In this document: in pieces, positions 12,171 to 25,016 of the stretch | Layout: each line of letters opens with the position of its first letter | Position numbering within the stretch: position 1 is the stretch's first letter | DNA from: Cryptomeria japonica | Taxonomy: Eukaryota > Streptophyta > Pinopsida > Cupressales > Cupressaceae | Length of the DNA: 64,000 nt | Direction: 5' to 3' | Assembly (NCBI RefSeq): GCF_030272615.1 | Contig: NC_081409.1 | Location: 245,583,502-245,647,501, forward strand | Made by a program: the position numbers and the translations under genes | Notes under the pieces: model-generated | Databases searched by the model: none | What the model saw: the letters and a program-made list of their open reading frames with translations, nothing else | Told to the model about the DNA's origin: nothing

Positions 12171-14690
12171 TTGTGGCTCAACAATTAGGTCAAGATGCTT
12201 TTTTTGTGAAGCTTAACTTTGATAAAGCTTGTGATATAATGTGATGGAGTTTTATCATCAAAATGTTGCAATGGCTAAGGTTTGGCCCAAAAATTTATAA
12301 ACATGTTCAAATGTTATTTGAAAATGTCAATGCCCAAATTATGGTCAATAATTCTCTTGTTTATTCTTTCTTGTTACAATGTTTCATCAAGCAGGGTTGT
12401 CCTATTTCACCCTTTCTTTATGATCACTGTTAATGCCCTTGGTTATCTCTTACAAAAATTTAATCAATTGAATCTAATTAAGGGTATTCATTTTCCTAAT
12501 AATGCAGTGGTTGTGAATTCCCATTTGTTGATTATAGTTTACTTTTCAAGCAAAATTATGAATCTGAAATTAATAATGTTATGGATGTTCTAAACTTGTA
12601 CTATTATATTTCAAGTTGAAAAATAGGTCATAATAAAACTAAGTTTCTTATGATCAAATCCAATCTAGTTCCTCATTGGATCCCTAAAGAATGGAAGCAG
12701 ATCAGGAATGGACACATTACCAGATATTTGGGTATTCCTTTTGGCTTGGGGGTCTCTCTTTCTCAAATGTGAAATTGGTTTTTAGTTAAATTAAAAAACA
12801 AGATCTTTAATTAGGAGAACAATTTTTTATCCTTGGTTGGTAAAATTCAAGTTGTAAACCAAATTTTTCTAGCTTCATGTGTGTATTATTCTTCTAGTTG
12901 GATGCCCTCCAAAAAAGGATATGATGATTTAAGCAAGATTGTTCGACAATAACTATGGTCTGATTGGGATTGAAAGTTGGGTTTCAAATCCTCTTCTTAG
13001 GTACATTGTATACAACCTAAATAGAAAGGCAGGCTTGGTTTATTAGATCCTAAGACTCAAGGGGCTTGTTTATTTGTTTATCAACAAAGTGGATAATTAG
13101 ATTTGTTACTAGTGAGGAACCTTGGAAAATCTTGGTTTGTCACTATATTTCTCTTATTGTTGCAAATAAGAAGTGGAAATGTGTTGAATGAATTGATAAA
13201 ATTTTGATGTCTCCTTTCTTTCGATTGAAGGCTTCACCTCCTCTACAATCTATTTAGAAGGCTTGGTAACTAGTGTGTAATTTTTTTAACTTAGAAAGAA
13301 TCCCTTCAACATGGCTTTAGTTTTGCGTCTTCTTCTATCTAGTGGAACAAACATGTGTTATATTGGCAATTGTTGGCTGTTATTTTTCCTAAACAAGCAC
13401 ATTGTTCAAAAAAGGTGTGAAGCAGTTTTGTGACATTTGTGATTTCAATTATATGAAATAAGTTGATTGCCACACCTTCAATACTTCCTTCATGTTAAAC
13501 AACAGGTCTAAAAAGGGTATTTTACATTTTTGAAATATTTGGTCCCATTAGGTTTTTCTATGAAGTTTTGCAATTCTCTTCATTGTAATGTCTTCAAAGA
13601 TTGGGTTTGGCTTGGAAGAATTCCCTTTTGATGTCTCCTTTTGAAGAAAATTCATTTAAAACTCCTTCCTAGCATAAAATTAATGTCCAAACCTAATTGC
13701 AATTAGGGTTGTAAATTTAAAGAGAAGTGGAGGAGTCTAAGCACCTAGATTTGGAGATCCAAAGTTAAGGCTAATGCTCAAATATTTTCATGAAAAATCC
13801 TTGATTTTAAATTGCCAGTTGGGGATAGATTAAAATATTTTAATTTCCAACTTGTTAAGTGTCCCTTTTGTCAACGTGCTAAAAGTATAAAACACACTTT
13901 TTGGGACTATTTTTTGGCCAAAAAAGAATAGTCTGCTATAATTGATCTTCCTTCTCTTTTTTATAATTTTTTGAGCTGGAAAGAAATTGTTATGAGCCTT
14001 AGGTTTCATAATAACATGGTTCTTGATTGCATTAGACAACTTTTTTGTTGTGCATATTTGGAAAAGTAGGTGTTTAGCTATGTTTTCTAACCATATTACT
14101 CTTTTTAAAGTAGAAATACTATTGCTTTACTATGGTCTCATGTTTTTTATTAAGGAAAAACAAGTTTTTAAGGGACCAAAAACCCTTTACAAGACAGGTT
14201 TTAGAAGGACCTACAACCCGAACCGAAAGATAAACTTGAAAGACCACTCAAAGAAACAGAACACAAAAGAGATTACTATGGTCTCATGTTACAACTCATC
14301 TCTTTATGTTTTTAGTTGAAGAAGGATGTTACCTACAACATACATTTGGAAGAGACCAAATACTAGCTTATGCACTTACATTAGGGGAGGCCAAAGGTTC
14401 TAGAATACTTTAGCAACTCTCTAAACTTCAAGTTTAATATATGTGTCTCAATGTAACTTGTATAGTTTGTTGCTATTTTCTTTGGTTCAACATTATAATT
14501 TGTATGGTTTGTTGCTCTCTTTCTTCATTCGACATTGTAATTTATATAGTTTGTCATTGATTTCTTTGGATAAACTTTTATTTAGTTGTCTTGTGATGGT
14601 TACTTTGTAATCACCTATTATTTTCTTCTATTTCATTCTTGAACTACTATTCTTTCTTTGTAATCAACTTCATTCAATATTTAAAAATAA
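12171..14690 (+). pseudogene. LD: decayed, 5'-truncated L1-type LINE (RT and zf-RVT remnants)
   Basis: Translation across several frames gives the ordered landmarks of a plant LINE ORF2 from the middle of the reverse transcriptase onward. These are VKLNFDKACDIM near 12,205, KQGCPISPFLY near 12,390, a degraded active-site region near 12,520, RYLGIPFG near 12,725 and LSLVGKIQ near 12,830. A cysteine/histidine zf-RVT remnant (CPFCQRAKSIKHTFWDC) follows near 13,860. Stops and frameshifts are frequent, so it is dead. The endonuclease and N-terminal RT are missing, as expected from 5' truncation. The 3' end near 14,690 is an A-rich tail with AATAAATAAAAAAAT. No RNase H was seen. It is clearly older than LA or LC. 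Confidence 0.8.
14127..14290 (-). mobile_element. 128-bp LINE-like tail with perfect 18-bp target-site duplication
   Basis: TTACTATGGTCTCATGTT occurs at 14,127-14,144 and again at 14,273-14,290, bracketing 128 bp inserted into LD. Read on the minus strand, the insert ends in a T-rich 3'UTR-like sequence and CCTTAATAAAAAA, the form of a severely 5'-truncated LINE (or SINE-like) 3' end. It is too short to code. The perfect duplication shows it is much younger than LD. Confidence 0.85.
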
Positions 14691-15224
14691 ATAAAAAAAT
14701 ATGGTCTAAAATAACTTGAAGATATAACATCATGATATTTTTTTAAAATATGAAAGAAAAAACATGTGTGTATCCATAAAATAATTTGTATAACATCATA
14801 ATGCATAGAGAAGTCCATGAAATCCTCTAATGTAAGGATATTAGATAGTATGTATGAGGTCATGAGTCATCATGAGATAAAAATTCATCATCTTTATCAT
14901 GAGAAAAAAATTAATTACCACTTTGCATCAATAAACATATCATCAAAATAGCTTAATCCATAAGATATAGAAGATGTATCGTGAACCTTATGATGAATAT
15001 TGACCTAATGTGAAGGTGAATATGATATACCATGTATAGGTATAACACTAATGAGAGGAGTACAACTATAATATGGACCATCACTAGGGTTATCATCAAA
15101 AATAGGTAATCCTAAATCAACAAGTATATCATTGGGCATGGGAGATGGTGTCCAACTATCATATCTAGATGTACGTGAAATATGTGTACCTACATCACAA
15201 GGCTTCTCAAAGAAAAGTAAATCA
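14691..15224. other. Spacer between LD and R2, nothing recognised
   Basis: This is AT-rich sequence with many CATGA/CATCAT motifs. A minus-strand ORF of 79 codons at 15,005-15,244 has fairly ordinary composition but no recognisable domain and its end overlaps the start of R2 homology. It may be the true left part of the R unit, which is not represented before R1. Confidence 0.4.
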
Positions 15225-17155
15225 AGAGATGAAATGAAGGACAATATATAGATGTAAGATCAAATTTACCATGAGTATTAAGTACAATATCATATGAGCC
15301 ATGATCCCTAGTTGTATCAAGTGCATATATGGATGAACTAGTAAGTCACTATCATAGGTCGCAATTTAGATGTATGCATAGAGATATAAGGAGTGGGTGT
15401 GAAAAGGAAGGGGGAAAGACATGCCCATGATGAGAAAGTAATAATAAATTTCAAATATAAATAATAGGAAATTGGTGATATATTAGATATAAAAGATGAA
15501 ACTTTAAAGAGAGACCCAAGGGTGGGATTTATCAATAAGGCGGGGAAAATAAATATTACAATAAAGTAAAAACCCTTAAAGGAATACGGTGCATAAAGAA
15601 TAAAATAGTTATAATATACAAATCTAAAACCCTAAAAAATAATATCAAGCAAAAATGATAAAAACAATAATAGATTGTGGAAAATTTCATGGTTTTAATG
15701 ATAAAACACTCTAAAAATGCATAGATATAAGACCCTAAAGAATAATATCTAAAAAATGATAAAACAAACTAAAAACTCATATCTAAGACCTAAAAAAAAA
15801 ATTTGTAGCCCTAAGGTCAAGGCCTAAGGGATGTACCAAAATGTAAAGAAAAATGAACTTTCCCTAGGGTTTAATAAGATCCGTGCATATATGCATAGAT
15901 TAATCTTAGTCTAATAGGTGATAGTTTATGGGCCAATGTATTCTCTTAAGTGCTAGCATGTCGAAATAAATCTAGAGATATTTATGATCAAAGAATGATT
16001 TCCTTTGTTTCTAATGTTGGAATCTAAAAGATATCTTCTCTAAAAATGACACCTCTTTATCTATGCGACTTCTAATATTATCATTTTCAATCATGTCCTA
16101 TATTGGGTTGATTTTCTGGATCTAGTCTTTTTCTAGGGTCATGAACTCATCCTTCATGCACATATTTGACCCTATTTATCATGTACTTCTACTACTTGCA
16201 AGTTGCATTTGTTTTCTTTGTTCTTTTGAGTATATGAGGATAGTAAGTATTTAAATATATCTTTGAAGGGTTTTCATTATGTCACAAGGGGATGAATTCA
16301 CCTAAGTGACCCGAGAAATGTGTGTAAAGGATCAAAGACAATAGGAAATAATTTTAGAATGATGCATTTAGATTTTGTTGCTCATTTTTAATGCACCAAG
16401 CAAAAGTGTTTCACTATTAATAAAACCTTGGATGCTTTTAGAATGAAAAATTAAGAGTGAATGCTAATAAATGCCTCTAAATACTAAAGCAACATCAAAA
16501 TTTATAACTTAGTATTTACTTAGTCAATTTTTGACAAGAAAATAAAGGGTGACAATTTACTAGAATTTGAATTTGACATTTGAAATGGTACGGATCAAGT
16601 CCTTGACTGCAAGGTGAACCATACAAAAACAACTCTATTCAGAAAATTATCAAATCTAGGTGGATAATGAATAAGTTAAAATATATGTATAGATAAGTGT
16701 AAGAAATATATGATTTGGGTGAATATATTAGATTATGTGTGTATATAAATACAATAAAAAATAAATGTGAAAATGTGTATATGAAAATAGATTGAAAATT
16801 AAGAAATGAATTCAATTTTACATTAAAATATATGTTTTCATTAATATATAAGTATTTTTAAATGTTCTCTTAAAATAATTATAAAACTAAATAAAAATAA
16901 CATTAATATATAAATTTCACCATTTAAAATAAAATAATATAAAATATTTTTTTAAAGTAATCTTAGAAATGATTAACTCTACAAAGATGGTATCACACCA
17001 AAAGAAAAATAAAAACTAATCAATAAAATATTAAAAAATATAAAAATAATTACAGTTGTACTAAGTAATTAAACATAGTCTAAGATTAACAAATTGTATG
17101 TGCACGGTTTACGGTTCTCGCTCTACAAGTTTCAAATTCCAAACTCTTGTCGTTC

Positions 17156-18700
17156 ATGGTGGACTCTATTGGTGGGGATCATCCCCCACTGCCTACGAAC
17201 CCCGTTTTTGACTCTGCAATGCTAACAAAGTCTATCACATCCCCTCCTGGTCCCACAGTGGATTCTCCTTTTGGTCCAGCTGTGATTTAGCTTGATGGTT
17301 CTAATTTGGGGACCTCTCTAGTCATGCCTGTGGTTTTTGATCCTATACCCGATGTGTTGGTTGTTCATGATAAGCAAAATATCCCTGAACCTCCTACTAA
17401 TAACACGAATCTCAAAGGCTGGAAAAACGTGTTGGTCGGAAACACTAAGACTGTGAACCCTAACATCATCCTCGTCTACTTGCAAACTGAGGAGGGAACG
17501 TCTTTAGAGCTCCCTGACATTGTTCTTGACTGCATTTTGCACAACATGGCTAATACTCTGGTGGGAAAATTCTTCTCCCTGCACCCCACGGTGGAGATAG
17601 TTAGAAAATGGGTCAAGGACAAATGGAAACTGAAAGGGAGTGTCTCTGTTAGCGCGATGTCTGGAGCCCTCTTCCTCTTCAAATTCACTGCCGAGGAGGA
17701 TGTTGCTCTTGTCCTTTCTGGTTGTTGGTCCTATGGTCGAAACAATCTTTCCCTTTGTCGATGGAAGGCTGGTTTTGACCCAACGGCTAATTTACAGAAA
17801 ACTGCTCTGGTTTGGGTTCGGCTCTTAGGGCTCCCCATTGAATACTGAGATAAGTCCATGTTTAAATGATTGGGAATTCCTTTGGTCATTTTGTTGGTGT
17901 CGATGAGACTACCAGAACCAAATCGCGCCTGGTCTATGCTCATTTTTGTGTTCAAGCTACTATGAGCACGAGTCTCCCCAACTTTATAACCCTTAAATAT
18001 AGGCTAGGAAGCTGGACTTAGGCCCTTGTTTATGAGAATGCCACCCTTTTATGCCAAAAATGCCGAAAAGCCAGGCATATTATTTCTCAATGCAACGCTC
18101 TGGCTCCCTTGCCTCTTAAGCTTAAGGGCTCGACCTTGGATGAAAACCCTGTGCCAAATGTTCCTCCCAAGCATAATGGCCCGATTGTGGGGCATGTTGT
18201 GGCTCCTACTTCTGGCCTGGACCTGCCTCCCCCTACAGTTGAGGACCCAATTATGGAAGAGTACCCCTTTGTTGAGAGTATTATCAACCTTCTCAAATCT
18301 CCTGCAAAGAATGTGGATGAGGCCTCTAAATTGGCCCTGAAGGAATAATGCATCTCCCCGTTAGCTAGCTCGGTTTCACTGGTTGATCAATTGAAAGATG
18401 GTGAGATTGTGAGGGGACCCATTCTTGCCCCAGAGATGACTTGCTCCCCGATGGCGTTATCTCATCCCACTCCACACTAGGGTATCCCCTCTTCTAGTGC
18501 ACCTGGTGCATCATCCAGCGATTGCAAGACTCCTGTTGATGAGGGCTGGATTACTTAGAGACGCAAAACAAGAAATGCAAAGCCTGATGTGGGGACGAAC
18601 CTTAAAGCGGGCTGACCATCACAGATACTATCGAGACAGAAGGAAGCAACAAGGGATATTGCTAATGGCAGGTAGTGGACCTTGGAGACGCCCATAAAAG
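17156..18700 (+). pseudogene. LA ORF1 (DUF4283-like domain and CCHC zinc knuckle), broken
   Basis: LINE ORF1 proteins bind element RNA. The start chosen is ATG 17,156, in frame with the long open stretch 17,306-17,848. The region 17,540-17,845 matches the DUF4283 type (LVGKFFSLHPTVEIVRKWVK, a later FKFTAEEDVALVL and VRLLGLPIEY). After a TGA and a frameshift near 17,870 the frame resumes with a GHFVGVDETT segment and a CCHC knuckle, CQKCRKAGHIISQC, at 18,052-18,093. The proline-rich C-terminal part reaches about 18,650. Stops at 17,288, 17,846, near 18,018, near 18,478 and near 18,554 mostly sit where Trp would be expected. ORF2 follows after a few bases. Confidence 0.8.
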
Positions 18701-18707
18701 GTAAGAA

Positions 18708-21700
18708 ATGAAGGTCCTCTCATGGAATATGAGGGGCCTCAACAACCCCAAAAGAAATATGCTCTTAAGAATTATATTTTGAAAATTAAATTATGGTCCT
18801 TCTCCTCCAAGAAGTTAAGATGTCTATATCTTCCTTTTCCCTTGTTGCCGGAAAAATTTGGCCTAGTGCTAAGTTCGTTATCAGTGATGCTACTGGAGCC
18901 TCTAGTGGCTTGGTTACCATGTGGAACCCTTGCCATTTCTCTGGCATTCTTCTCTCCTCCTATGCCAATCTTTTGGTCTCTAAACTCTCTTCTCTGATGG
19001 ACTCCTACCTTCTTATTAATATATATGCCCCCAATGTTAGATTAGGTAGACTGGATCTCTAGAATGACATAATTGCTCTAATATAGAATAATGTCAATGC
19101 CCACTGGTTGATCTTAGGTGATTTCAACTCTCCTCTGATCCCCTATGAGAAGTTGGGGGGCCTGCTAGAGTACTCTGACAACATGACTGATCTTGTTGAC
19201 TTCATTGGTAGGAATGGGTTAATGGATGTGGAACTAAGGGGGCAAAAATTCACTTGGTTCAATCTTATAAAGGGAAAGGATCTTATTCAGGTTAGACTGG
19301 AGAGATTTCTCATCTCGGGGCAATTGGGGAACTGGTCCCTCCTTGAAGCTCACTGCCCTCCCCAAAATGGTCTCTGATCACAACCCCCTGCTCCTTTGGA
19401 ACACCACGAATTCTGTAAGGAAAAATCACCCTTTTAGGTATGAAATTATGTGGAATTCTCATTTAGAGTTCAAGGACTGCATCCTTGGCACACCTATGTT
19501 TTGGATTGCCTAGAAGCTAGATTTGATCAAAAGGAATGTTTGAAGTTGGAATAAATATACCTTTGGGGACATTTTCAGGGAAAAAAAGGATCTCAATAGT
19601 AAACTAACAACTATCCAAGAGCACATTGATCAAGGTGACTTCCTTGAAGCTACCCATATGGAGGAGGCTTCTCTCCGCAAAAAATGGAAGGAGAACTCCC
19701 ACAAAGAAGAACTCTACTGGAAATAGAAATCTTGGGTACAATAGATCAAAGAGGGTGATAAGAATAAGACTTTCTTTCACAAATTTTCTATTATCCACAG
19801 GCGAAGAAACCACATCTCCTCCCTCTTGGATGATAACAATCAAGAGGAAAATGATGAGAATGGTTTGGGCAGACTAACTACTAACTATTTTGCCACTTTG
19901 TTTAAGGAGGATGGTGACTCTGGGGCCCCTGTTGGGGAGGATCTTCTTGACTGCCTCCCTCCCCCCCTCTCGATGGAAGACAACAACCTCATTTTGGCCC
20001 CTTTTTCTGAGGAGGAAGTCAAGTCCGTTATTTTTTCTATGGGTTCCTTCAAAGCCTCGGGTCCTGATGGTTTCCCCCCTACTTTTTTCCAAGATTTCTA
20101 GGATGTGGTGGGCCTTGATGTTGTTTTGGCCACTAGGGATTTTTTCAAATTTGGAAGGCTTCTCAACAAGCTCAATAATACCTTCATTTCCCTTGTCCCT
20201 AAAGTACAGGAGGCGACTAGTCTCAAGGACTTCCACCCTATCATTTATAAAATCTTCAGCAAAGTTCTTGTTAATAGACTCAAACCTTTCCCGGATTCTC
20301 TGATTAGCCCTATCGAGAACGGTTTTGTCCTGGGTAGACAGATTCTTGATGCGGTCATCTCTACTCATGAGATAATTCATTCCATGGATAAGTGCCATTA
20401 GCTGGGGTTGGTGCTCAAGCTTGATATATCTAAGGCTTTTATAGAGTCAACTAGAACTTTCTCTTCAAAGTTCTGAAGACAATGGGGTTTGGAGATAAAC
20501 TCATTAAACTTATTGGAGAATGCATATCTACAGTCACCTACTATGTGCTTCTCAATGGGAGCCCCCTAGAGAAGTTCAGGGTCTCCAGAAATCTACAACA
20601 AGGGGATCCTCTCTCCCCTTACCTTTTCATCATCCTTGCTGAAGTGTTGGCTTCTAATTTGAACTCCATGGTTAACATGGGATCTCTTCTGGGCATCAAA
20701 CCTGCCTCTACGAAACCTCCTAATGTTCCACAGTAGTTTGTTGACGATACTATTCTCTTTGGTATCTCCTATGTGTGGGAAGATACAACTTGGAAATCCT
20801 TTCTTAACTCTTATTCTCAGGCCTCTGGTCAACACATTAACTATTAAAAGAGCAGCATTTACTTCTTTCACACTCATGCTACTCCTCTCATAGTGCCTCC
20901 CTCCCTAGCACCTACCTTGGTCTCCCTTTGTCTGTCAAAGATGTCTCTAATTCCTTCTGGATATCTATCCTTGAAAGAATGCAAAAGAAGTTGGCTGGTT
21001 GGAAAGGCAGATTCCTCAATAGTGTTGGGAAATTGCAGTTCTTCTCCTCCTCCCTTCAGGGGATCCTCGTGTACTTCCTCTCCCTTTTTAAGATTTCTAT
21101 GGCTATGGCTGCTAAGCTGGAGAATATCCAAAAGACTTTCCTTTGGACGGGGATGGAAGAAAAGAAGAGCCTCTCTTTGGTGGGCTGGGACAAAGTTTGT
21201 CCCCCTGAGGCCATGGGCGGGTTGGGAACCCGCAAGATCTTTAGGTTCAATAAGGCCCTTATGACCAAAATTGTCTAGAAGCTTTTGAATAAGGATGTGG
21301 ATTGGAGCAAGATCATCAGGGCTAAATACCTAGGTAATGGGGATTTTTCCTCTGTTCTGAAAGAGGAGGGCCTCTCCAGGGGTTCCAAAATTTGGAATAA
21401 CATCTTGAGTTGCAGGGACCCTTTATCCCATGGTATGAGGTGGCTTATTGGAAATAGAAGGAATATTCTCTTTTGGGAGGATTGCTGGTTGGGAGAGAAG
21501 CCCCTTGCTTCATCCCCCTCCCTTAGAAGGCTCTAGGATGCTGCCAAAAGTTTCTTTGGAGAAAGGGTTAGCGATTATTTCATCAACAACACTTGGAGGG
21601 CTTTGGAGGACTATTACATTGATCATCCCTTCCTCCCCGCTGCTAGAGAGTGCCAAAAGCTCTTAGCTGGCACCTTTCTCCCCCTTTTTCCTAGGGAAGA

Positions 21701-22745
21701 TAGATTCATTTGGAAGTGGGACCTTTCTGGTCACTTATATGTCAGAATTGCCTACAACAACTTGCTAAGAGAACTTGATTACACCTCTATCTGGAAAGAG
21801 GTCTGGAATCCGCAACTCATCCCCAAGGTCAATTTCTTTTGGTGGACTGCTCTCCTCAACAAAATTTTGACCCAAGACAATTTGGTCAAGCGGGGATTCC
21901 AATTACCTAATAGATGTATCCTTTGCAAAAATGATGAGGAAAGTCCTACTCATCTCTTCCTCCACTATGTCTTTGCTAGGGAGCTTTGGGGGATGGTCTA
22001 CAACAAGCTCAATATCTGTTGGATTATGAATGACAACTTGTTAAGTTTGTCCCAGGAGTTTCGAGGCCCCTCATCCAACCCCCTTATCCAACAATTATGG
22101 AAGAAGATCCACCCTCATGTGAGCTAGAGTATCTGGAAGGAAAGGAATGACATGATATTCAGGGACAAAGAGGCCTCTATGGAAACTGTGTTTGCTTGAT
22201 TCCTAAAGTTGATTCTTGAGAATATCTTTGTTTCTAAAACTTGGCTGGTCTCCAAACCTCCCTCTACCTGGGACTGGGAAATTGCTAGATGTTGGAACAT
22301 CCCCCCCTCGTTCTCTCTTGGTGACTGCTCTAAGAGACTCCCAAGGCAAAGCACAGTCTAGTCCCCTCCGACCACACATTTTAAACTCAACTTTGATGGG
22401 GCTGCCAGGGGGGTCTGGCTGCTAGTGGAGGGGTTATAAGAACCCAACTGAGGGCCCTTGTTGCTACTTATGCGAGCAACCTAAATGGGCATTCCTCTAA
22501 TTAGACTGAAGAAATGACCTTATCCTGGGGAATCCGTCTCGCCCTTATCATGGGAATCAGGATTATGGACATTGAGGGTGACTCGAAGCTCATCATTGAT
22601 GTTGTCAAAGGGAAAAATAGGCTCAATTGGACCATCAAGGACACCCTGAGGCTCATCTCCGGGCTTGATTCGTTCAAAATTATGCATGTCTACAGGGAAG
22701 GCAACTGAGTGGCGAATGCCCTAGCGGGCCTTGGCCTAAATCTTT
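18708..22745 (+). pseudogene. LA ORF2 (APE-type endonuclease, reverse transcriptase, zf-RVT, RNase H), broken
   Basis: This is the enzymatic protein of target-primed reverse transcription. The start is ATG 18,708 (MKVLSWNMRGLNN, the usual plant LINE beginning). Endonuclease landmarks are INIYAPN near 19,018, LGDFN near 19,112 and SDHNPL near 19,372. RT landmarks are FKASGPDGFPP near 20,050, LKLDISKAF near 20,416, QQGDPLSPYLF near 20,596 and the catalytic FVDD at 20,737-20,748. A zf-RVT follows near 21,910-21,975 (CILCKNDEESPTHLFLHY; the last Cys is Tyr). RNase H begins FKLNFDGAAR near 22,380, with EGDSKLIIDVVKG near 22,570 and VYREGN near 22,690. At least ten in-frame stops plus frameshifts make it dead; the catalytic residues themselves remain readable. 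Confidence 0.88.
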
Positions 22746-23043
22746 TTGGTTTGAGATGTTGGAGGAGCCATAATTCCCTCCTAGACCATGTTAACTTCCT
22801 TCTTCAGGAAGAGAAATCTAAAATTCCTATCAATGATTGAGTTGTTGCCAAGATTTTTCCTTACTCTCCTCTCTTCCCTTGGGGTTGTCCAGAGGTGTTG
22901 GCTTCATAATTCAAATTATGAGAATATTCCTTTCATCTATGCTGATGTGGTGGTGACTTGTTCAGCCAGGCTCGCGGTGAAGGATATGCTACTTTGTTGG
23001 CAAATCCTTTGGGCTTACCGCGTTATGATGATGTACAATTGGA

Positions 23044-25016
23044 ATGGTACGATGTTGGTTGCCACTGATATTTGTTGGCTTTTCATGCCTCGTAACCAAG
23101 AAATCATTTCCAAAAGTGATTTCAATTTTTCCATGTGCCCAACTTCATGTCTCACTTAATGACGACAGGCTTGCAGACTTCCCATTGTCTTTTCTCGGCT
23201 TGCTTCTCGAAGGGTCTCTGCGAATTTTTTTCATGTCTAAAGAAGTTCTATTGGCGGAAGATATGGGGGGTGAAAGAGTTAGATATGAACCGAACAAACC
23301 AAATGACTCCAAGAATGACCCCCTGGTCTGGAATTTCTGCGTTGAAGGAGGGGTCGCCGATTTTTTGGAATGTCTACAGGGCCATGATGAGCAGCTCTTG
23401 ACTGCTTTTGCCTCCTCCTGGTTTGGGAGGCGTGTTTCGGTGGGCAACATTTATTTCGATGTCTCTAAGGAAACAATTGCCCAGGCCACGAAGCTGGCCC
23501 TTGTCAGATGACGCTGGAAGTGCACCAGCCATGTTGCCAATAGTGAAGGCCTGAAACGCTTCTTCTACAATCGTGAGGAACCTATCAAACTCCAAGGTGG
23601 GTTTTCTCGGGAACAGCATAAACACCCATGGAATATGATTTGCCTTATGATCATGAAGTACTTCACTCTCGAGGGTAGGCACAAGGTATTTTACTACTAT
23701 CATTTGCCCATTCTGAATCATTGTTGCAATAATGATTTTCTATGTTTGCCCTTTTATTTACTGCATTCCATTGAAAGCTCTATTAAAGACACCATGGACC
23801 CCAAACATGGGGATAAGCCACCCTACTTCCTTCACCAGGGCCTCATTTACAGGCTATACAAATTTCATGAGGCTCTTTGCCCCCCCCAGAACCTCTCGCT
23901 CTCTCAGCCCCCTATGCCAACTCCTCAGTAGCTTGTTGCCCTTTCTATGACCTTCCCTAGATTTTTCCAATATCCGCATGAAGGCTTTGCTACGACCAAC
24001 TTCTCCATGTCTCTTCCTGCTTATGCCTCCATTGTTTCTTTATTTGTGGTCTCTCCCAACTTGACTTCATCCGCCTCTCCCAATGTTTCCCGCTCCCTGT
24101 CCAAGGGTAAAGGCAAAGCCCCTGTTAAATGCAAATGTATTGTCTTTGAAGATAGTTCATCTTCTAAGGATGTTGAGAATGAGAACCCTTCCCCCGATTC
24201 TGAGGTTAAAGGACTTCAGATTGGATTCTAAAAGCTTGCATAAAAAGAAGACCCTTGTGATTGAAACTATTGACCCGAAGGAGGACCCTGTTAAGGACAA
24301 GGAGGGAGAGGACCCTAAAACCACTATGGGGGGCCCTAGTGAGGATGTTGTTGAAGCGGATATGAATAGGGACCCCATGGATTTGAGCATTGTTGGTGCC
24401 ACTGGCATGGACAATTTTGAGATGCAAGCCCAGGACTTTGTTGATGTTAAGGATAGGGCCCCTATGAACATGGGCATTGTGGGTCACGGGTGACAAAAAT
24501 TCTGATACTAAAGCCCTGGACTCTAGTGACTTGGACTCAGATTTAAAGATGGCAGAATAGGTGATGAACTCTATTCCTTTGATGGGCTTGGGCAATGATA
24601 TTGACTGTTCCCCTGCTTAAGATGTGGCCAAGGCGATGGATAAGACTATGGATGACAAGGCTATTGTGAACCCCCAGTGTGTCCCTACTCTAGAGCAAAT
24701 GGAAATGTTGTGCACAGACATGTTGGACATCACACCGAGGATTGAGAACCTAGGCCTTGTGCTTGAATTGCAGGCTATCATGGATGATGTCAATCGGCTC
24801 AAGAGCAAGGTGGAGGCCTGGGACACCCAAATTGCGTGCCTTAACAAATTTCATCTGCATATTTTACATAGCTTGACGCTCACCCTCTCTCTGCTGAGGG
24901 ACCGAACTGTGGAAATAGAGGAGAAAAAGTAGGAGGCTAAGGACCTGTATAAGTTCTTGTTTAATGAATGGAATAGTGTCATTGATGCCACTAGGGTGCG
25001 AAAGGCATCCCTGTAG
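23044..25016 (+). pseudogene. LA ORF3: extra protein downstream of RNase H, unknown function
   Basis: One frame holds from 23,044 to 24,231, broken only by TGA 23,509 and TAG 23,929; a frameshift then moves the coding frame, which goes on to about 24,490 and again at 24,624-25,016. The conserved part (about 23,265-23,910) is alpha-helix-like and aromatic-rich, with EEPIKLQGGFSREQ, ICLMIMKYFTLEGRHKV, LCLPFYLLHS and HQGLIYRLYKFHEAL. A Ser/Lys-rich linker and an acidic stretch follow, then a probable coiled coil near 24,765-24,840. LB carries the same protein in the same order, and there the 23,509 stop reads Arg and the 23,929 stop aligns with Trp. It has some feel of the Putative plant transposon protein domain (Transposase_32) attached to other plant retroelements, but I cannot confirm it. 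Confidence 0.7.

Noticed and set aside
19874-20398. Minus-strand ORF of 174 codons in LA
   Set aside because: Antisense shadow of the RT domain, whose motifs are on the plus strand.
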